A DNA stretch of 63,782 bases from Olivibacter sp. XZL3 (lineage in GTDB: Bacteria; Bacteroidota; Bacteroidia; Sphingobacteriales; Sphingobacteriaceae): the NCBI RefSeq assembly GCF_004368405.1, contig NZ_SBJH01000024.1, positions 1-63,782 on the forward strand, written 5' to 3'. The notes below the pieces were generated by a model, which did no database searches, was not told the origin of the DNA, and was given only the letters and a program-made list of their open reading frames with translations. Made by a program: the position numbers and the translations under genes. Each line of letters begins with the position of its first letter. The stretch's first letter is position 1. Below are positions 1-10,749 of the stretch, one piece after another.

Positions 1-139
1 AACGGTCATTCTCTGTAATTTCGCCATCATGCTTGTCAGTTTGTAAATAATAAACTGTCAACCTATATCAGGACAAGACAACAATTCCTTACCCCCTGTT
101 TCCTACTGCATACACCTTAAACCCTTTAAAGCCTTCGGT

Positions 140-661
140 TCAAAAAGCAATAAACGCACTTATCTGTTGATCCGTGAAGCGCAGGGTATCTTCTTTAAAA
201 AAGTCCAATTCATCGTTTAACTCCTGTTTAATATAAGGGATGTGAATGCGCAGCGGGAGTGTATGAAGATTAAGGTAATGACAGACGCCGGTGAAATGCT
301 CTACTCCACGGATGTTACCGTATTTTCCGGAGCTGATGCCCACTAAAGCGGCCTTCTTTCCTACGAAACTATCGGGGAACAAACAGCTGTCAATAAAGGT
401 CTTCAGGACACCTGGAAAGCTTCCGTTATATTCCGGGACAATAAAAACGAATTTGGTGCTAGTCGTAATGCGGTCTTGTATAGATTGAAAGGCATCACTT
501 CTGGCACCATAAAGATCACTTACAATAAAGTTATCCGGCAACGATTCAAGCGAAATAACCTCTGAGCCGTATCCCTTCAGATCCAGCTGCTTTTGGTAAT
601 ATTTTGCCACTTTCAGTGAGTAGCTGTCCTTGCGGTTCGTGCCAGCTATAATTGTAATCAT
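140..661 (-). CDS. NAD(P)H-dependent FMN reductase-like flavoprotein
   Basis: This 173-residue protein belongs to the flavodoxin-like NADPH-dependent FMN reductase family, which reduces flavins or quinones in the cytoplasm with NAD(P)H. The N-terminus MITIIAGTNRKDSYS is the FMN phosphate-binding loop that follows the first beta strand. The segment FVFIVPEYNGSFPGVLKTFIDS (about residues 72-93) contains the family's PEYNGS motif, which contacts the isoalloxazine ring. Length is normal for the family. The start is an ATG with no good alternative. It is transcribed away from parA, so the gap 662-960 is a divergent promoter region. No partner gene hints at a specific substrate. Confidence 0.85.
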   Translation of the reverse strand: MITIIAGTNRKDSYSLKVAKYYQKQLDLKGYGSEVISLESLPDNFIVSDLYGARSDAFQSIQDRITTSTKFVFIVPEYNGSFPGVLKTFIDSCLFPDSFVGKKAALVGISSGKYGNIRGVEHFTGVCHYLNLHTLPLRIHIPYIKQELNDELDFFKEDTLRFTDQQISAFIAF

Positions 662-960
662 TGTTAATAATATGTGTAAAATCTGAACCCCTTCTGGTTT
701 TTAAGCTGTGTAAATTTTGTATCTTAGCAACCTTGTTTAAGGTGTTGTAAAACTGCGAATATACTAATTAAACGTGTTTTTCAATAAATAGATAAGAAAG
801 GATGAGGGTTTTTTTCGGGAAGACGGGCAAATTTGTTCATATAAAGTACCGGCAAACACACTATTATGTAATCATCCCAGTTTAATGGACAGGTGTGACA
901 GCAAAGCAGGGTGGTCCATTAAGCGAATTGTTTTTATGACTTAGGACTTATAACTTAACA
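662..960. other. Divergent intergenic region with a 9-bp inverted repeat
   Basis: This gap separates the flavin reductase from parA. It contains a perfect 9-bp inverted repeat, TTAATGGAC at 882-890 and GTCCATTAA at 914-922, about 40 nt upstream of the parA start. It could be a hairpin in the parA leader or an operator. A short tract of repeated words (GACTTAGGACTTATAACTTA) abuts the parA start. No parS-like 16-mer centred on CACGTG was seen here. Confidence 0.4.
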
Positions 961-1755
961 ATGGGTAAAATCATAGCGTTAGCCAATCAAAAAGGAGGGG
1001 TGGGTAAAACCACGTCCTCAATCAATTTAGCAGCGAGTCTTGCTGTATTAGAGTACCGAACACTATTAGTGGACGCGGACCCTCAGGCTAATTCAACTTC
1101 AGGTATAGGTTTCGATCCGCGGGCGATCAAATCAAGCGTATATGAATGTATTATCAATGATTTAGACCCGAGAGAGGCTATTCAGAAAACTGAAACGCCT
1201 AACTTGGATTTACTTCCGGCACACATTGATCTGGTAGGTGCTGAGATCGAGATGATCAATTTGAACGACCGGGAATATAAACTGAGATCGGTCCTTGGGC
1301 AGGTGGTTGACGATTATGATTTCATTATCATTGATTGTTCACCATCACTCGGACTCATTACCATCAATGCGCTAACGGCTGCCAATTCCGTCATTATTCC
1401 GGTTCAATGTGAATACTTTGCCTTAGAAGGGCTCGGTAAACTGCTAAATACGATTAAAATCGTTCAGAATAGGTTGAACACGAATCTGGAAATTGAAGGG
1501 ATTTTACTGACGATGTATGATGTTCGCTTGCGTTTGTCTAATCAAGTGGTCGAAGAGGTGCGGTCGCATTTTACAGACTTGGTTTTCAATACCATTATTC
1601 AGCGGAATACGCGGCTAAGTGAAGCGCCCAGTTTCGGGATTTCGGTTATTATGCACGATGCCAACTCAAAAGGAGCGATTAATTACCTAAATTTGGCAAG
1701 AGAGATTTTAATTAAAAACGGTTTACAGAAAGAGCAACAGGAGGCAAAGATATAA
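961..1755 (+). CDS. parA: Chromosome-partitioning ATPase ParA (Soj)
   Basis: ParA/Soj is a Walker-type ATPase that binds DNA non-specifically as an ATP dimer. Together with ParB bound at parS it segregates chromosome origins. The deviant Walker A motif KGGVGKTTSS lies at residues 11-20, the switch I region VDADPQANST follows at about 38-47, and Walker B FIIIDCSPSLG is near residue 121. At 264 residues it is a standard chromosomal ParA without the N-terminal HTH seen in plasmid versions. The parA stop TAA and the parB start ATG share one base (1755), so the two are translationally coupled. The location implies proximity to the replication origin, although no parS or oriC was found in this window. 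Confidence 0.97.
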   Translation: MGKIIALANQKGGVGKTTSSINLAASLAVLEYRTLLVDADPQANSTSGIGFDPRAIKSSVYECIINDLDPREAIQKTETPNLDLLPAHIDLVGAEIEMINLNDREYKLRSVLGQVVDDYDFIIIDCSPSLGLITINALTAANSVIIPVQCEYFALEGLGKLLNTIKIVQNRLNTNLEIEGILLTMYDVRLRLSNQVVEEVRSHFTDLVFNTIIQRNTRLSEAPSFGISVIMHDANSKGAINYLNLAREILIKNGLQKEQQEAKI

Positions 1756-2684
1756 TGGCGCAACAGCGAAAAACAGGATTAGGAAAAGGTTTAAGTGCGC
1801 TGCTGAATGATACAGATGAAGTTGTAAAGCAAGCAGCTGCCCATCATCAGTCAACAGCAGAAATAGTAGGTAAGGATGTGCCTCCTGGATCGGTTAGCCA
1901 TATTAAAGTCGACGCGATAGAAGTTAACCCCTTTCAACCGAGGACAGATTTCGACGAGGAAGCCTTAAACGAATTGGCGGATTCCATTAAGGTACAGGGA
2001 TTGATACAGCCCATTACGGTACGCAGAGTTGGTAGCGGAAATTACCAGCTAATTTCCGGCGAACGACGTTTAAGAGCGTCTAAGATCGCAGGTCTAACGG
2101 AAATTCCTGCGTATATTCGTACCGCAAACGACCAGCAAATGCTGGAAATGGCCCTGATCGAAAATATCCAGCGCGAGAATTTGAATGCCATTGAAGTTGC
2201 ATTAAGTTTTCAGCGGATGATTGATGAGTGTAACCTGAAACAGGAAGAACTTGGTGATCGGGTAAGTAAAAACCGCTCTACCGTTACCAATTACCTGCGA
2301 TTACTCAAATTGCCACCCGCTATTCAAGCGTCCATCCGCGATGGGAAATTGAGTATGGGGCACGCCAGAGCGTTGATTAACGTGACGGACGTTGATAAGC
2401 AGCTGTATATCTTCCAGGAAATTATTGAAAAAGGCCTATCTGTACGTAAAGTAGAAGAGCTTGTACGATTGGTGAACGATAGTGCGAACAAGAATAAAAC
2501 GAAGCTTAATACGAAAGAGAAACCACTATCGTTTGAGTTTCAAAAAATCCAGGACGACTTGGCCTCCAAATTTTCTACAAAAGTCAAGCTCAACGTAAAA
2601 AGTAAGGACGGAAAAGGTTCGATCGAAATTCCGTTTATGTCGGAAGACGACCTGAGCCGAATTCTGGAATTATTAGATTGGTAA
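1755..2684 (+). CDS. parB: Chromosome-partitioning protein ParB (Spo0J)
   Basis: ParB is the parS-binding CTP hydrolase that spreads along DNA and stimulates ParA. The N-terminus carries a ParA-interacting basic segment (RKTGLGKGLSALL, residues 5-17). The ParB/Srx nucleotide-binding fold follows, with the motif SGERRLRA near residue 100 and the GENIQRENL-type segment LIENIQREN near 137. The HTH (KNRSTVTNYLRLLKLP) is around residues 173-188, and a C-terminal dimerisation domain completes the 309 residues. The stop TAA overlaps the downstream ATG (TAATG at 2682-2686), so three genes are coupled in one operon. Confidence 0.97.
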   Translation: MAQQRKTGLGKGLSALLNDTDEVVKQAAAHHQSTAEIVGKDVPPGSVSHIKVDAIEVNPFQPRTDFDEEALNELADSIKVQGLIQPITVRRVGSGNYQLISGERRLRASKIAGLTEIPAYIRTANDQQMLEMALIENIQRENLNAIEVALSFQRMIDECNLKQEELGDRVSKNRSTVTNYLRLLKLPPAIQASIRDGKLSMGHARALINVTDVDKQLYIFQEIIEKGLSVRKVEELVRLVNDSANKNKTKLNTKEKPLSFEFQKIQDDLASKFSTKVKLNVKSKDGKGSIEIPFMSEDDLSRILELLDW

Positions 2685-3385
2685 TGATATTATTTCGGTT
2701 GCTCCTTCCACTCGTTGTTTTTGCAATGGCCTGTTCTGTTGCGATAGCCCAAGTGCCCGATAGCATTCGGACACCCGACGATATCAGCAGAGATCGTTTC
2801 AATATGACCGACACCGCTAATGTGTCTACAAAGGAACGCAGAGGTCGAGAGAAGCAGCAAGAAGAGCAGAAACCCATCATTTATAAAGATTCCGCACGCC
2901 TGGCTTTAGAGGCCTTGACCAAAAAAGCCGTTCGCCGCTCGTTAATTTTGCCGGGCTGGGGGCAGCTATTCAATGGGGGCTGGGGCTACGTAAAAGCACC
3001 AATCGTTTGGGCCGGTTTCGGCGGTCTCGGCTATTCTTTTGTTTTTGCGCAGAACAACTATAGCGAGACATTAAAGGAAGTGCGTTTTCGGTTGGAAAAT
3101 GAAGGACTCAACGAAAATCCGAAGTACCCGCAGAATGTAAGTACGGAATGGTTAATTGGGGCGAAAGACTTTTATCGGCGAAATCGTGATCTGACTGTCT
3201 TGCTCACTGTGGGATGGTATGCCCTAAATGTCATTGACGCCTACATCGATGCTAAGTTCAAGCGTTATGACATGAGCGATGACCTGACCTTCAATATTCG
3301 CCCCACCTTGATACAAGCGCCGGGAATGCTCGCTTACCGCTCGGCGCCGGTTGTCGGATTAAAGGCTACCTTTTCTGTGAAGTAA
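2684..3385 (+). CDS. DUF5683 domain protein, probable membrane/secreted
   Basis: I chose the ATG at 2684, which overlaps the parB stop (TAATG), over an upstream TTG at 2678. That gives a 233-residue protein with a clear Sec signal peptide (MILFRLLLPLVVFAMACSVAIAQ). After a polar linker with charged repeats (KERRGREKQQEEQK), the central part begins with SLILPGWGQLFNGGWGYVKAPIVWAGF, the glycine/tryptophan-rich hydrophobic hallmark of DUF5683. A second hydrophobic stretch is at DLTVLLTVGWYALNVIDAYIDA. This family commonly follows parB in Bacteroidota. Its function is unknown, and an envelope role is inference from the signal peptide and membrane segments. Confidence 0.85.
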   Translation: MILFRLLLPLVVFAMACSVAIAQVPDSIRTPDDISRDRFNMTDTANVSTKERRGREKQQEEQKPIIYKDSARLALEALTKKAVRRSLILPGWGQLFNGGWGYVKAPIVWAGFGGLGYSFVFAQNNYSETLKEVRFRLENEGLNENPKYPQNVSTEWLIGAKDFYRRNRDLTVLLTVGWYALNVIDAYIDAKFKRYDMSDDLTFNIRPTLIQAPGMLAYRSAPVVGLKATFSVK

Positions 3386-3456
3386 CAACATTTGCTGGAT
3401 TTACGGTTTTTAAGTAAAATCGTATATTGCAAACCTAAACACATAGCACTGATATA

Positions 3457-4197
3457 ATGAATATTGCCTTGATTGGTTACGGTAAAATGGGCCGTATAAT
3501 AGAGAAAATCGCCTCCGAGCGAGGTCATACCGTCACATTGATTGTCGACAAAAAAAACCGTCATGAAATTGTTGCTGAAGATTTCTCGGATATTGATGTG
3601 GCCATCGATTTCAGTACCCCACAAGGAGCTCTCGAGAACATCTACTTATGCCTGGAGGCGAACACGCCTATGGTTGTCGGCACGACCGGTTGGTATGATC
3701 ATCTGGCGGAAATAGAAGAAAAATGTAAAACAGGTAACAAAACATTACTATATGGGTCTAACTTCAGTATTGGCGTTAATGTGTTTTTCTACATTAATAA
3801 ATTATTAGCTAAAGCGATGCGACCCTATAAGCAATATGACGTTCAGGTAGAAGAGATTCATCATACACAAAAGTTGGATTCGCCGAGTGGGACGGCCATT
3901 ACCATCGCTGAAGGCATCTTAGATCATATTGATGATAAAACCGAATGGGTAAACAATTTAGTAGGTGAGGGGGAAGAACTCATACCGAAAAAGAACCAAT
4001 TGTTGATCGAATCCCACCGGATTGAAGAAGTGCCCGGTACACATACCGTGTTGTACAGTTCGGAGGTAGATCAGATTGAATTTAAACATACGGCACACAG
4101 CCGCGCAGGCTTCGCTTTGGGGGCGGTTATTGCCGCCGAATGGTTGCAGGGTAAAAAAGGTTTTTACTCGGTAACGGATATGTTTGATTTTGGATAG
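3457..4197 (+). CDS. dapB: 4-hydroxy-tetrahydrodipicolinate reductase
   Basis: DapB reduces 4-hydroxy-tetrahydrodipicolinate with NAD(P)H in the lysine and meso-diaminopimelate pathway, and so supplies peptidoglycan precursors. The N-terminal Rossmann motif is MNIALIGYGKMGR. The catalytic signature EIHHTQKLDSPSGTA near residues 131-145 contains the His pair and the Lys that protonate and bind substrate. At 246 residues it is slightly short but complete, as usual in Bacteroidota. It follows the parAB-DUF5683 operon by 71 nt and is followed by lepB after a repeat-bearing gap, an order frequent in Sphingobacteriaceae. Confidence 0.96.
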   Translation: MNIALIGYGKMGRIIEKIASERGHTVTLIVDKKNRHEIVAEDFSDIDVAIDFSTPQGALENIYLCLEANTPMVVGTTGWYDHLAEIEEKCKTGNKTLLYGSNFSIGVNVFFYINKLLAKAMRPYKQYDVQVEEIHHTQKLDSPSGTAITIAEGILDHIDDKTEWVNNLVGEGEELIPKKNQLLIESHRIEEVPGTHTVLYSSEVDQIEFKHTAHSRAGFALGAVIAAEWLQGKKGFYSVTDMFDFG

Positions 4198-4358
4198 GCT
4201 TAGCTGTCAGGCTTTAGGTACTAGTTTAGCGTAAAATACTAAACACTTAGGGCTAGCAGGTTCTTTAATTTTGACCATCCCTTCGGTAGGCAGGCTATCC
4301 CTCGGGGAGGCAGGCTTTTGACTTTTGACTTTTTAATTTTGACTTTTGAATTTTATAC
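4198..4358. repeat. Intergenic direct-repeat tract
   Basis: The dapB-lepB gap is made of repeated short words. A perfect 13-bp direct repeat, TTTTGACTTTTGA, occurs at 4316-4328 and 4337-4349. Two related GC-rich copies ending in AGGCAGGCT (CTTCGGTAGGCAGGCT, then CTCGGGGAGGCAGGCT) lie near 4280-4316. Similar word-repeat tracts occupy many other gaps in this window. No gene or terminator is apparent. Confidence 0.6.
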
Positions 4359-4361
4359 GGC

Positions 4362-5786
4362 ATGTTAATAGCTTTTCTAGTGGTATTTTTTCTGGGCACC
4401 CAGATTGGTTTATGGTTACTGTTTATAAAGGCAGGCAGACCAGGTTGGGAATCGCTCGTACCGTTTTATCGCGAATACATTATTACAAAGCTTACCGGCA
4501 GACCTTGGTGGTGGGTAATCTTATTGATTATACCAATCATCAATCTGTTTATTGGTATCGGTTTATATATTGACTTTGTTAGAAGCTTTGGTCGAAGGTC
4601 TTTTCTCGACCAAGTAGGGACTATTGTGGTTCCTTTTATCGTATTCCCTTTGTGGGGAGCCGACAAAAAGGTAACCTATTGGGGACCATCGGCTACAGAG
4701 GAATTCAAGAAAAAATATCCATACCAGAAATCTGCAACCAGGGAATGGGCAGATGCCATCGTCTTTGCTGTTGTAGCGGCGACTTTGATAAGAACATTTT
4801 TAATAGAAGCGTACATGATCCCCTCAGGCTCTATGGAACGCAGTCTCCTTACGGGCGATTTTCTGTTTGTAAGTAAAATAAACTATGGGCCACGCCTGCC
4901 AATGACGCCGATTGCCTTTCCTTTTGCGCACCATACCATGCCAGTAACCGGTACCAAGGCTTATTGGGAGGGATTGGAGATGGACTACCGTCGATTACCG
5001 GGCTTGCAACCGATCAAACGCAATGATGTTGTGGTATTTAATTATCCCATGGAAGCCGATGCGCCGTTTAATCGGCCGGTGGATAAACGTGAAAATTATA
5101 TAAAGCGGGCTATTGGTATACCGGGCGACACGATTTCTATTGTTAATACGCAGGTTTACGTAAATGGCAAAAAGGGGCATACGCCGGTTGAAGGACAGCT
5201 TATGTATGAGGTGATAACGGACGGAACCGATGTGAACCCCGATCGTATCAATGATATGCGCATCGATGGGGGACCAACCGGACAACCGAATCAATATGTT
5301 TTCTATCTTACGCCTTCCCTTGCTAATACAATTAAAGGATGGGCAAATATAAAGGAAGTAAAGCCGGTTATTTATCCGAAAGGAACGCCGGAACCTACGC
5401 AAGATATATTTCCGCAAGGGTCGGATTGGAACCGCGATAATTATGGCCCCATTATCGTGCCCCATCAGGGTTGGACCGTTCAGTTGAACGAGCAGACCGT
5501 TCCTTTGTATGAACGTGCTATTACTGTTTATGAAGGTAATACCTTTGAAGAAAAGAGCGACGGTTATTATATAAATGGCGCCAAAGCGACAAACTATACC
5601 TTCAAAATGAATTATTATTGGATGATGGGGGATAATCGACATAACTCCTTAGACTCTAGGTTTTGGGGTTTTGTTCCTGAAGACCATATCGTCGGCAAAG
5701 CATTATTTGTATGGCTGAGCCTGGATGATAAAGGGTCTTTCTTAGACAAAATACGGTGGAACCGCATTTTCATGGGAATCCATTAA
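4362..5786 (+). CDS. lepB: Signal peptidase I (large Bacteroidota type)
   Basis: Type I signal peptidase cleaves Sec signal peptides at the outer face of the inner membrane. Two hydrophobic segments lie near residues 2-23 and 49-70, and a third at about 130-150 precedes the catalytic domain. The nucleophile motif is [11 protein letters not shown] with Ser157. The general base is in [12 protein letters not shown] with Lys248. The box [15 protein letters not shown] near residues 423-437 is the conserved C-terminal substrate-site motif. At 474 residues it is much larger than E. coli LepB, owing to the extra N-terminal membrane region and insertions between the catalytic boxes, as is usual in this phylum. 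A strong terminator follows. Confidence 0.95.
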   Translation: MLIAFLVVFFLGTQIGLWLLFIKAGRPGWESLVPFYREYIITKLTGRPWWWVILLIIPIINLFIGIGLYIDFVRSFGRRSFLDQVGTIVVPFIVFPLWGADKKVTYWGPSATEEFKKKYPYQKSATREWADAIVFAVVAATLIRTFLIEAYMIPSGSMERSLLTGDFLFVSKINYGPRLPMTPIAFPFAHHTMPVTGTKAYWEGLEMDYRRLPGLQPIKRNDVVVFNYPMEADAPFNRPVDKRENYIKRAIGIPGDTISIVNTQVYVNGKKGHTPVEGQLMYEVITDGTDVNPDRINDMRIDGGPTGQPNQYVFYLTPSLANTIKGWANIKEVKPVIYPKGTPEPTQDIFPQGSDWNRDNYGPIIVPHQGWTVQLNEQTVPLYERAITVYEGNTFEEKSDGYYINGAKATNYTFKMNYYWMMGDNRHNSLDSRFWGFVPEDHIVGKALFVWLSLDDKGSFLDKIRWNRIFMGIH

Positions 5787-5824
5787 CTTGGTTACCCGTT
5801 GACAAGTTCATCCTTATTGGACAT

Positions 5825-5878
5825 AAGGGGGTGTCTCCTACATTGCTTGCAATAAACATAGGAGACACCCCCTTTTTT
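5825..5878 (+). terminator. Rho-independent terminator of lepB
   Basis: A perfect 16-bp inverted repeat (arms 5825-5840 and 5859-5874, core GGGGGTGTCTCCTA) with an 18-nt loop runs straight into TTTTTT. It lies 38 nt after the lepB stop. There is no matching T-run on the minus side, so it acts on the plus strand. Confidence 0.92.
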
Positions 5879-5949
5879 ATAAAACACAAGAAGCCACAAA
5901 TTATATGTTTTAAGTTACAGGTCATTCCTTTGGTTACGTCGGAATCCCT

Positions 5950-6047
5950 TTTAACCCAGATTACGCGTTAGGAATTAAAACGAAAGGGAATGATCCAAAA
6001 CATCCATTTCATTGCAGTTCATGAGCTAATGCGGATTCTGGGTTTAA
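5950..6047. repeat. 22-bp imperfect inverted repeat between lepB and the efflux operon
   Basis: The left arm 5950-5971 (TTTAACCCAGATTACGCGTT then AG) and the right arm 6026-6047 match as inverted repeats at about 18 of 22 positions around a 54-nt centre. No ORF lies inside. The size, about 98 bp end to end, resembles REP- or MITE-type palindromic units. A word-repeat tract (GATAACTAACAACTAATAAC) follows up to the efflux gene. Confidence 0.5.
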
Positions 6048-6076
6048 TACTGATAACTAACAACTAATAACGAACA

Positions 6077-7543
6077 CTATGCTCCTCCACCCAATGCTCT
6101 ATATAATTCAACCCGAGCAAGGAGTAACTGCTGCTTGAGACTAACGAGTTCAAGTTCACTATCGATGGCGTTCTGTTGGGCAGTAATTACTTCCAGATAT
6201 GTCGCGTAGCCGGCCTTAAATAATAGCCCCGCCTGTTTAATACCTAGCTGAGCGACCTTTACACGGTTTTCCGCAATATCGTATTCTTCCTGTAGTTTTT
6301 TGAATGTTATCAGTGTGTTGGTGATTTCATTGATCGCATCCAATACCACTTGCTGAAAATCCAGTTCTGCTTTATCTCGCTCAAGCTTTGCTACTTCTAT
6401 ATCGGTCTTTATTCTCCGTTTATTAAATACGGGAGCTGTGAGGTTTCCTATAATGCTGCCAAACAGCGATCCGGGAATTTTAAACCAGTTTTTTGATAAC
6501 ATGCTATTCACCCCGCCTTCCGCTTCTATCGTCAACATCGGGTATTGATAAGCCTGGGTAACGCCTACATTGGCATTGGCTGCGCGCAAAGCAAGCTCTG
6601 CCGCTTTCACGTCTGGCCGGTGACTCACCATATAGAGCGGAATACCTACTGAAACCGAATCCTCGATGAGGAAGTCTGTGAGCGAGGAGCTTCTTTCAAT
6701 GTTATCCGGCAGCTGACCTGCTAACGCTTTTAAGGTGTTTTCCTGAACAACCACTTGTCGCTCTAACTGCGGAATTAACGACTGTGCGGCAAGGCGCTGC
6801 GACTCGGTTTGCTGAATAGCGAGCGACGTAACCTGCCCTGCATCGCGTTGTAATTTAACGATGCGCAGTGTACTGTCTGTCAGCTGTAAATTTCGCCGGG
6901 CAACTTCCAGCTGTGCATCTAACATCAGCAGGTTATAATAGCCTTCAGCGATATTGGCTACCAACTGCGTTTGCAGGAGCTTACGTGCTTCGTAGGTCTG
7001 TAGATACTCGGCCAATGTACGCTCATTCATTCGGCGGATTTTTCCCCAGATATCGAGCTCCCAACTTAAACCGATGCCGCTTATATGTTGCATGGTGTAG
7101 TCATACATATTCTCCGGGGCGTCCTTTCCTTTGGTTTCATAGTATTTAGAAGAAGGGTTGGAATAAAAGTTTTCAGACCTATATTGTCTATTTACACCGG
7201 CCAATGTGGCATTGACGTCGGGTAAAAATTCGGCCCTTGCCTGAAAAACGCGTTGATTGGCGATCTGAATGTTCTTCAAGGCTTTGCGCATATCGTAATT
7301 GTAAACGATGGCTGTATCAATAATTTGCCGGAGTGTCGTGTCGACAAAAAAATCGCGCCAATAGATGTTGCCAATGCCAACGGAATCTGTGGGAGTGATT
7401 TCATCGCGGTACTTTTCCGGTAGATTGAGGTGCGGGCGCCGGTAGTCTTTGCCCACTTTACAACTATTTAGTAGTATACTGCCGAGGAGTAGCCAAATGA
7501 CGGTTAGCCCGGCGGTTTTTATATTTTTATATCTCTTACTCAT
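6077..7543 (-). CDS. RND efflux outer-membrane channel lipoprotein (OprM/NodT family)
   Basis: This 488-residue TolC-family protein is the outer-membrane duct of the tripartite efflux system encoded with it. The N-terminus has a lipoprotein signal ([16 protein letters not shown], lipid Cys about residue 28), followed by KVGKDYRRP, the usual start of mature OprM-type channels. Two repeated coiled-coil modules follow, including the typical tail LYRALGGG. The start ATG lies inside the end of the pump gene (8-nt overlap), so the two are translationally coupled. It is last in the operon adaptor-pump-channel. Confidence 0.94.
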   Translation of the reverse strand: MSKRYKNIKTAGLTVIWLLLGSILLNSCKVGKDYRRPHLNLPEKYRDEITPTDSVGIGNIYWRDFFVDTTLRQIIDTAIVYNYDMRKALKNIQIANQRVFQARAEFLPDVNATLAGVNRQYRSENFYSNPSSKYYETKGKDAPENMYDYTMQHISGIGLSWELDIWGKIRRMNERTLAEYLQTYEARKLLQTQLVANIAEGYYNLLMLDAQLEVARRNLQLTDSTLRIVKLQRDAGQVTSLAIQQTESQRLAAQSLIPQLERQVVVQENTLKALAGQLPDNIERSSSLTDFLIEDSVSVGIPLYMVSHRPDVKAAELALRAANANVGVTQAYQYPMLTIEAEGGVNSMLSKNWFKIPGSLFGSIIGNLTAPVFNKRRIKTDIEVAKLERDKAELDFQQVVLDAINEITNTLITFKKLQEEYDIAENRVKVAQLGIKQAGLLFKAGYATYLEVITAQQNAIDSELELVSLKQQLLLARVELYRALGGGA

Positions 7544-10500
7544 CTTCTTCTTGAATCATTTTCGATTTTACTTTTTCGTCAAAATGCTGGAAAACCATAT
7601 AAAGAACTGGTATTACAAACACGCCCACACTTACGCCAAATAGCATCCCGCCGGCAGCGCCAATACTAATGGAGTGATTTCCCTGGGCGGACGGGCCGAC
7701 GGTCCACATTAAGGGAATTAGCCCGGCCACAAAAGCGAGTGAGGTCATTAAAATGGGTCGTAATCGCAGGCGTGCCCCCTCAATAGCTGCGTCATAAATC
7801 GATAAGCCCGATTTCCGCTGTTGAACCGCAAATTCGACGATCAGGATCGCATTTTTAGCAAGCAGACCGATAAGCATGATTAAACCTACCTGTACGTAGA
7901 TGTTGTTTTCAAGTCCAGCTGCATTTGCAGCGGTATAAACACCCACTAGGCCGACAGGGACGGAAAGCAAGATGGCGAACGGCAAAATATAGCTTTCGTA
8001 TTGCGCGGCTAACAGAAAATACACGAATAGAATACTAAGGGTAAATATCAGCGCGGTTTGTCCGCTACTTTGCCGCTCTTCAAGGCTCATGCCCGTCCAC
8101 TCGTAGCTGTAGTTCGCAGTCAACACTTTTTCGGCTACTTCGTCCACCGCTTTCATTGCGTCACCGGAACTATGCCCGGCTGCCGGCGTTGCATTGATAG
8201 CTATTGCATTGAAAAGATTATACCGATTTACCGTTTCTGGGCCGAACACTTTCCGTAGTTTGATCAGCGTATTGGCGGGAACCATATCGCCGTTGCTATT
8301 GCGAACGAAAATGGACTTAAAGGATTCCGGATTATTGGTGAAGCGAGCATCGCCCTGCATGTAAATACGGTATTGCCTTCCAAATCGACTAAAATCGCCC
8401 GCTTGTACCCGTCCGTAATATCCACGTATCGTTGTCATGAGTTCTTTGGCCGGAACGCCCAGTGCTTGTGCTTTCACAAAATCAACCTCCAATTGATATT
8501 GAGGAAAATTCGCTTTAAAGGGTGTAAAGGCAGTTTCAATTTCGGGCCTTCTTTGAAGTTCTTGAATAAATTTATCGGCTACGCTACTAAAGGAAGCGAA
8601 GGTTCCGCCTAAGCGGTCTTGTAGCACGAACTCCAATCCGCTGAAATCACCAAATCCCTGGACCGTAGGGCGTGGAAACACACTGAAGGAGGCCTCACTG
8701 ATCGTGGCGAGGTCCGCTCGAATGCTGTCCATAAACGCATTGATGTCTTTGATGTCGCCGCGTTCCTTGTGCTCTTTTAGATTAATATATCCAACGGCAA
8801 AAGCGGGGCTGGCGGTAGCGTCAATGGCATTATAACCGGAAATAGTGGTCATCCCCGCAATTTGCTCGCGTCTTCTAACCATGCTGTCGGCTTTCTGTAA
8901 AATTTCTGTTGTCCTGGCTAATGAAGCGCCCGGCGGCATGGACATGGAGAAAGTAACAAAGCTGTCATCTTCCGTGGGAATAAAGCTGGAAGGAGTTCTG
9001 TTCATCAAAAAGACACCACCGGCCGAAAGAGCGGCAAGTACTAGCAGTGTCCACCATTTTCGGCGTAAAAGGAAGTTCAGTGAACGGATATATTTGTTCG
9101 TTAAGGAATCGAACGCAACATTAAAGCCGTCGAAGAACCGCCGGGAATATTGTGCGAATTTGTTACCCTTAAGCTCCTTTTCTTTCTCGTCGTGGTGGGT
9201 GTTCTTCAGCAAGAGAGCGCATAGTGCTGGACTTAATGTAAGCGCATTTAACGCGGAAATAAGAATAGCGGTGGCAAGGGTGTAGGCGAACTGTTTGTAG
9301 AATAACCCTGAAGGACCTTCCATAAAACCGACCGGAAGGAATACAGCCGCCATCACCATCGTAATAGATAAAATAGCGCCTGTTATTTCGCTCATGGCAG
9401 AGAGGGTGGCTTTTCTCGGCGATAGACCGGTTCGCTCCATTTTTTGGTGAACAGCTTCCACAACGACAATCGCATCATCTACCACGATACCAATAGCCAG
9501 TACGAGAGCAAACATCGTCAAAACGTTAATGGAGAAGCCAAACAGCAAGAGAAAGAAGAAGGTACCTACTAAAGATACTGGAATAGCAATAGCAGGAATG
9601 AGTGTGGAGCGAAAATCCTGTAGAAAAATGAATACGATGATAAAGACCAGGAAGAAAGCTTCAAAAAGTGTATGCTTTACTTGGCTAATTGATTCGTCGA
9701 TTTGATCACGCACACTATAGGTGATTTCGTACTTGATACCCTCTGGGAAGGAAGCCTGTAGGCGTTCCATTACCTTCCTTATTGCCCCATCAATTTCCAC
9801 GGCGTTCGATCCACTGGTTTGAACGATATTGATCGTTAATCCCGGAAAGCCGTTTACTTTATTGTCCGACCCCACGTTAGAAGCGCCGAATTCTATCCGC
9901 GCTACATCTTTTAGGTAGAGCACGGATCCATCTTCATTGGTTTTGATAACCAGGTTCTCGTAATCTTCCGGATCGCTGAAGCGACCGCGGTGTTTGAGCA
10001 CCGTCTCGAAAACTTCATCAGAGGCTTCTCCGAATTTACCGGGCGCAATCTCAAAGTTCTGGTTTTTGATCGCATCGATTACGTCTTGAGGTACCAGACC
10101 ATAGGATGCTAGTTTCTCGGGATTAAGCCATGTACGCATGGAATAATCGCGTGCTCCAATACGACTGATAGCGGCAACACCCGGCACCCTTAATAGTTCC
10201 CGGTTAATATTGATCTGTGCATAGGCCTGTAAAAAGGTCTCATCGTATACCGTTTCGGGGTGGTCGCTGAAAATGTTCATGGTCATGATCACCCCATTTT
10301 GCTTCGGCATGACGCTGATACCCGCCTCGTTTACTTCTGCCGGAATTTGGCTGGCGGCTCTTGATACACGCGTCTGTACATTGACGGCCGCCTGATCAGG
10401 GTTAGTGCCAGCTTTGAAGAAGATATTGATACTGCCCGACCCAGTATTGCTGGCGGTCGACCGTATATAGGTCATGTTATCGACTCCATTAATAGCTTCT

Positions 10501-10697
10501 TCAATTGGTAATAAAACACTTTGGGCAACGGTTTCTGCGTTTGCCCCTGGGTATGATAAGGTGACGCTCACGCTGGGGGGAGCGATCTCGGGAAAGCGGG
10601 TAACAGGTAACTGTAGCATGCCGACAATGCCCAGCATAACCAATAAAATGGATATAACTGTGGCAAGAACGGGCCTGCTTATGATCGTTTTTAACAT
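7536..10697 (-). CDS. RND multidrug efflux pump subunit (AcrB/HAE-1 family)
   Basis: This is the inner-membrane proton-driven pump of the operon. At 1053 residues it has the normal AcrB-like layout: TM1 at about 10-30, a large periplasmic loop, TM2-6, a second periplasmic loop, and TM8-12. The start [43 protein letters not shown] is characteristic. The TM4 segment [18 protein letters not shown] carries the proton-relay aspartate pair. [27 protein letters not shown] in the second loop is also typical. Substrates cannot be read from the sequence. No repressor gene adjoins the operon. Confidence 0.96.
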   Translation of the reverse strand: MLKTIISRPVLATVISILLVMLGIVGMLQLPVTRFPEIAPPSVSVTLSYPGANAETVAQSVLLPIEEAINGVDNMTYIRSTASNTGSGSINIFFKAGTNPDQAAVNVQTRVSRAASQIPAEVNEAGISVMPKQNGVIMTMNIFSDHPETVYDETFLQAYAQININRELLRVPGVAAISRIGARDYSMRTWLNPEKLASYGLVPQDVIDAIKNQNFEIAPGKFGEASDEVFETVLKHRGRFSDPEDYENLVIKTNEDGSVLYLKDVARIEFGASNVGSDNKVNGFPGLTINIVQTSGSNAVEIDGAIRKVMERLQASFPEGIKYEITYSVRDQIDESISQVKHTLFEAFFLVFIIVFIFLQDFRSTLIPAIAIPVSLVGTFFFLLLFGFSINVLTMFALVLAIGIVVDDAIVVVEAVHQKMERTGLSPRKATLSAMSEITGAILSITMVMAAVFLPVGFMEGPSGLFYKQFAYTLATAILISALNALTLSPALCALLLKNTHHDEKEKELKGNKFAQYSRRFFDGFNVAFDSLTNKYIRSLNFLLRRKWWTLLVLAALSAGGVFLMNRTPSSFIPTEDDSFVTFSMSMPPGASLARTTEILQKADSMVRRREQIAGMTTISGYNAIDATASPAFAVGYINLKEHKERGDIKDINAFMDSIRADLATISEASFSVFPRPTVQGFGDFSGLEFVLQDRLGGTFASFSSVADKFIQELQRRPEIETAFTPFKANFPQYQLEVDFVKAQALGVPAKELMTTIRGYYGRVQAGDFSRFGRQYRIYMQGDARFTNNPESFKSIFVRNSNGDMVPANTLIKLRKVFGPETVNRYNLFNAIAINATPAAGHSSGDAMKAVDEVAEKVLTANYSYEWTGMSLEERQSSGQTALIFTLSILFVYFLLAAQYESYILPFAILLSVPVGLVGVYTAANAAGLENNIYVQVGLIMLIGLLAKNAILIVEFAVQQRKSGLSIYDAAIEGARLRLRPILMTSLAFVAGLIPLMWTVGPSAQGNHSISIGAAGGMLFGVSVGVFVIPVLYMVFQHFDEKVKSKMIQEEDE

Positions 10698-10749
10698 AGT
10701 TTTTCCTCTCGTTAATTGAGTTTATTTAGGGTTTCTGAATAAGCGATTG

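Noticed and set aside
4198-4358. Word-repeat tracts considered as CRISPR arrays
   Set aside because: Repeats are 7-13 bp, irregularly spaced by 0-30 nt, without uniform spacers, and no cas genes are present.
4995-5642. 215-codon antisense frame inside lepB
   Set aside because: It lies opposite conserved LepB catalytic motifs and its composition is that of an out-of-frame shadow.
8845-9285. 146-codon frame opposite the RND pump gene
   Set aside because: It is fully inside a well-conserved gene and resembles no protein.
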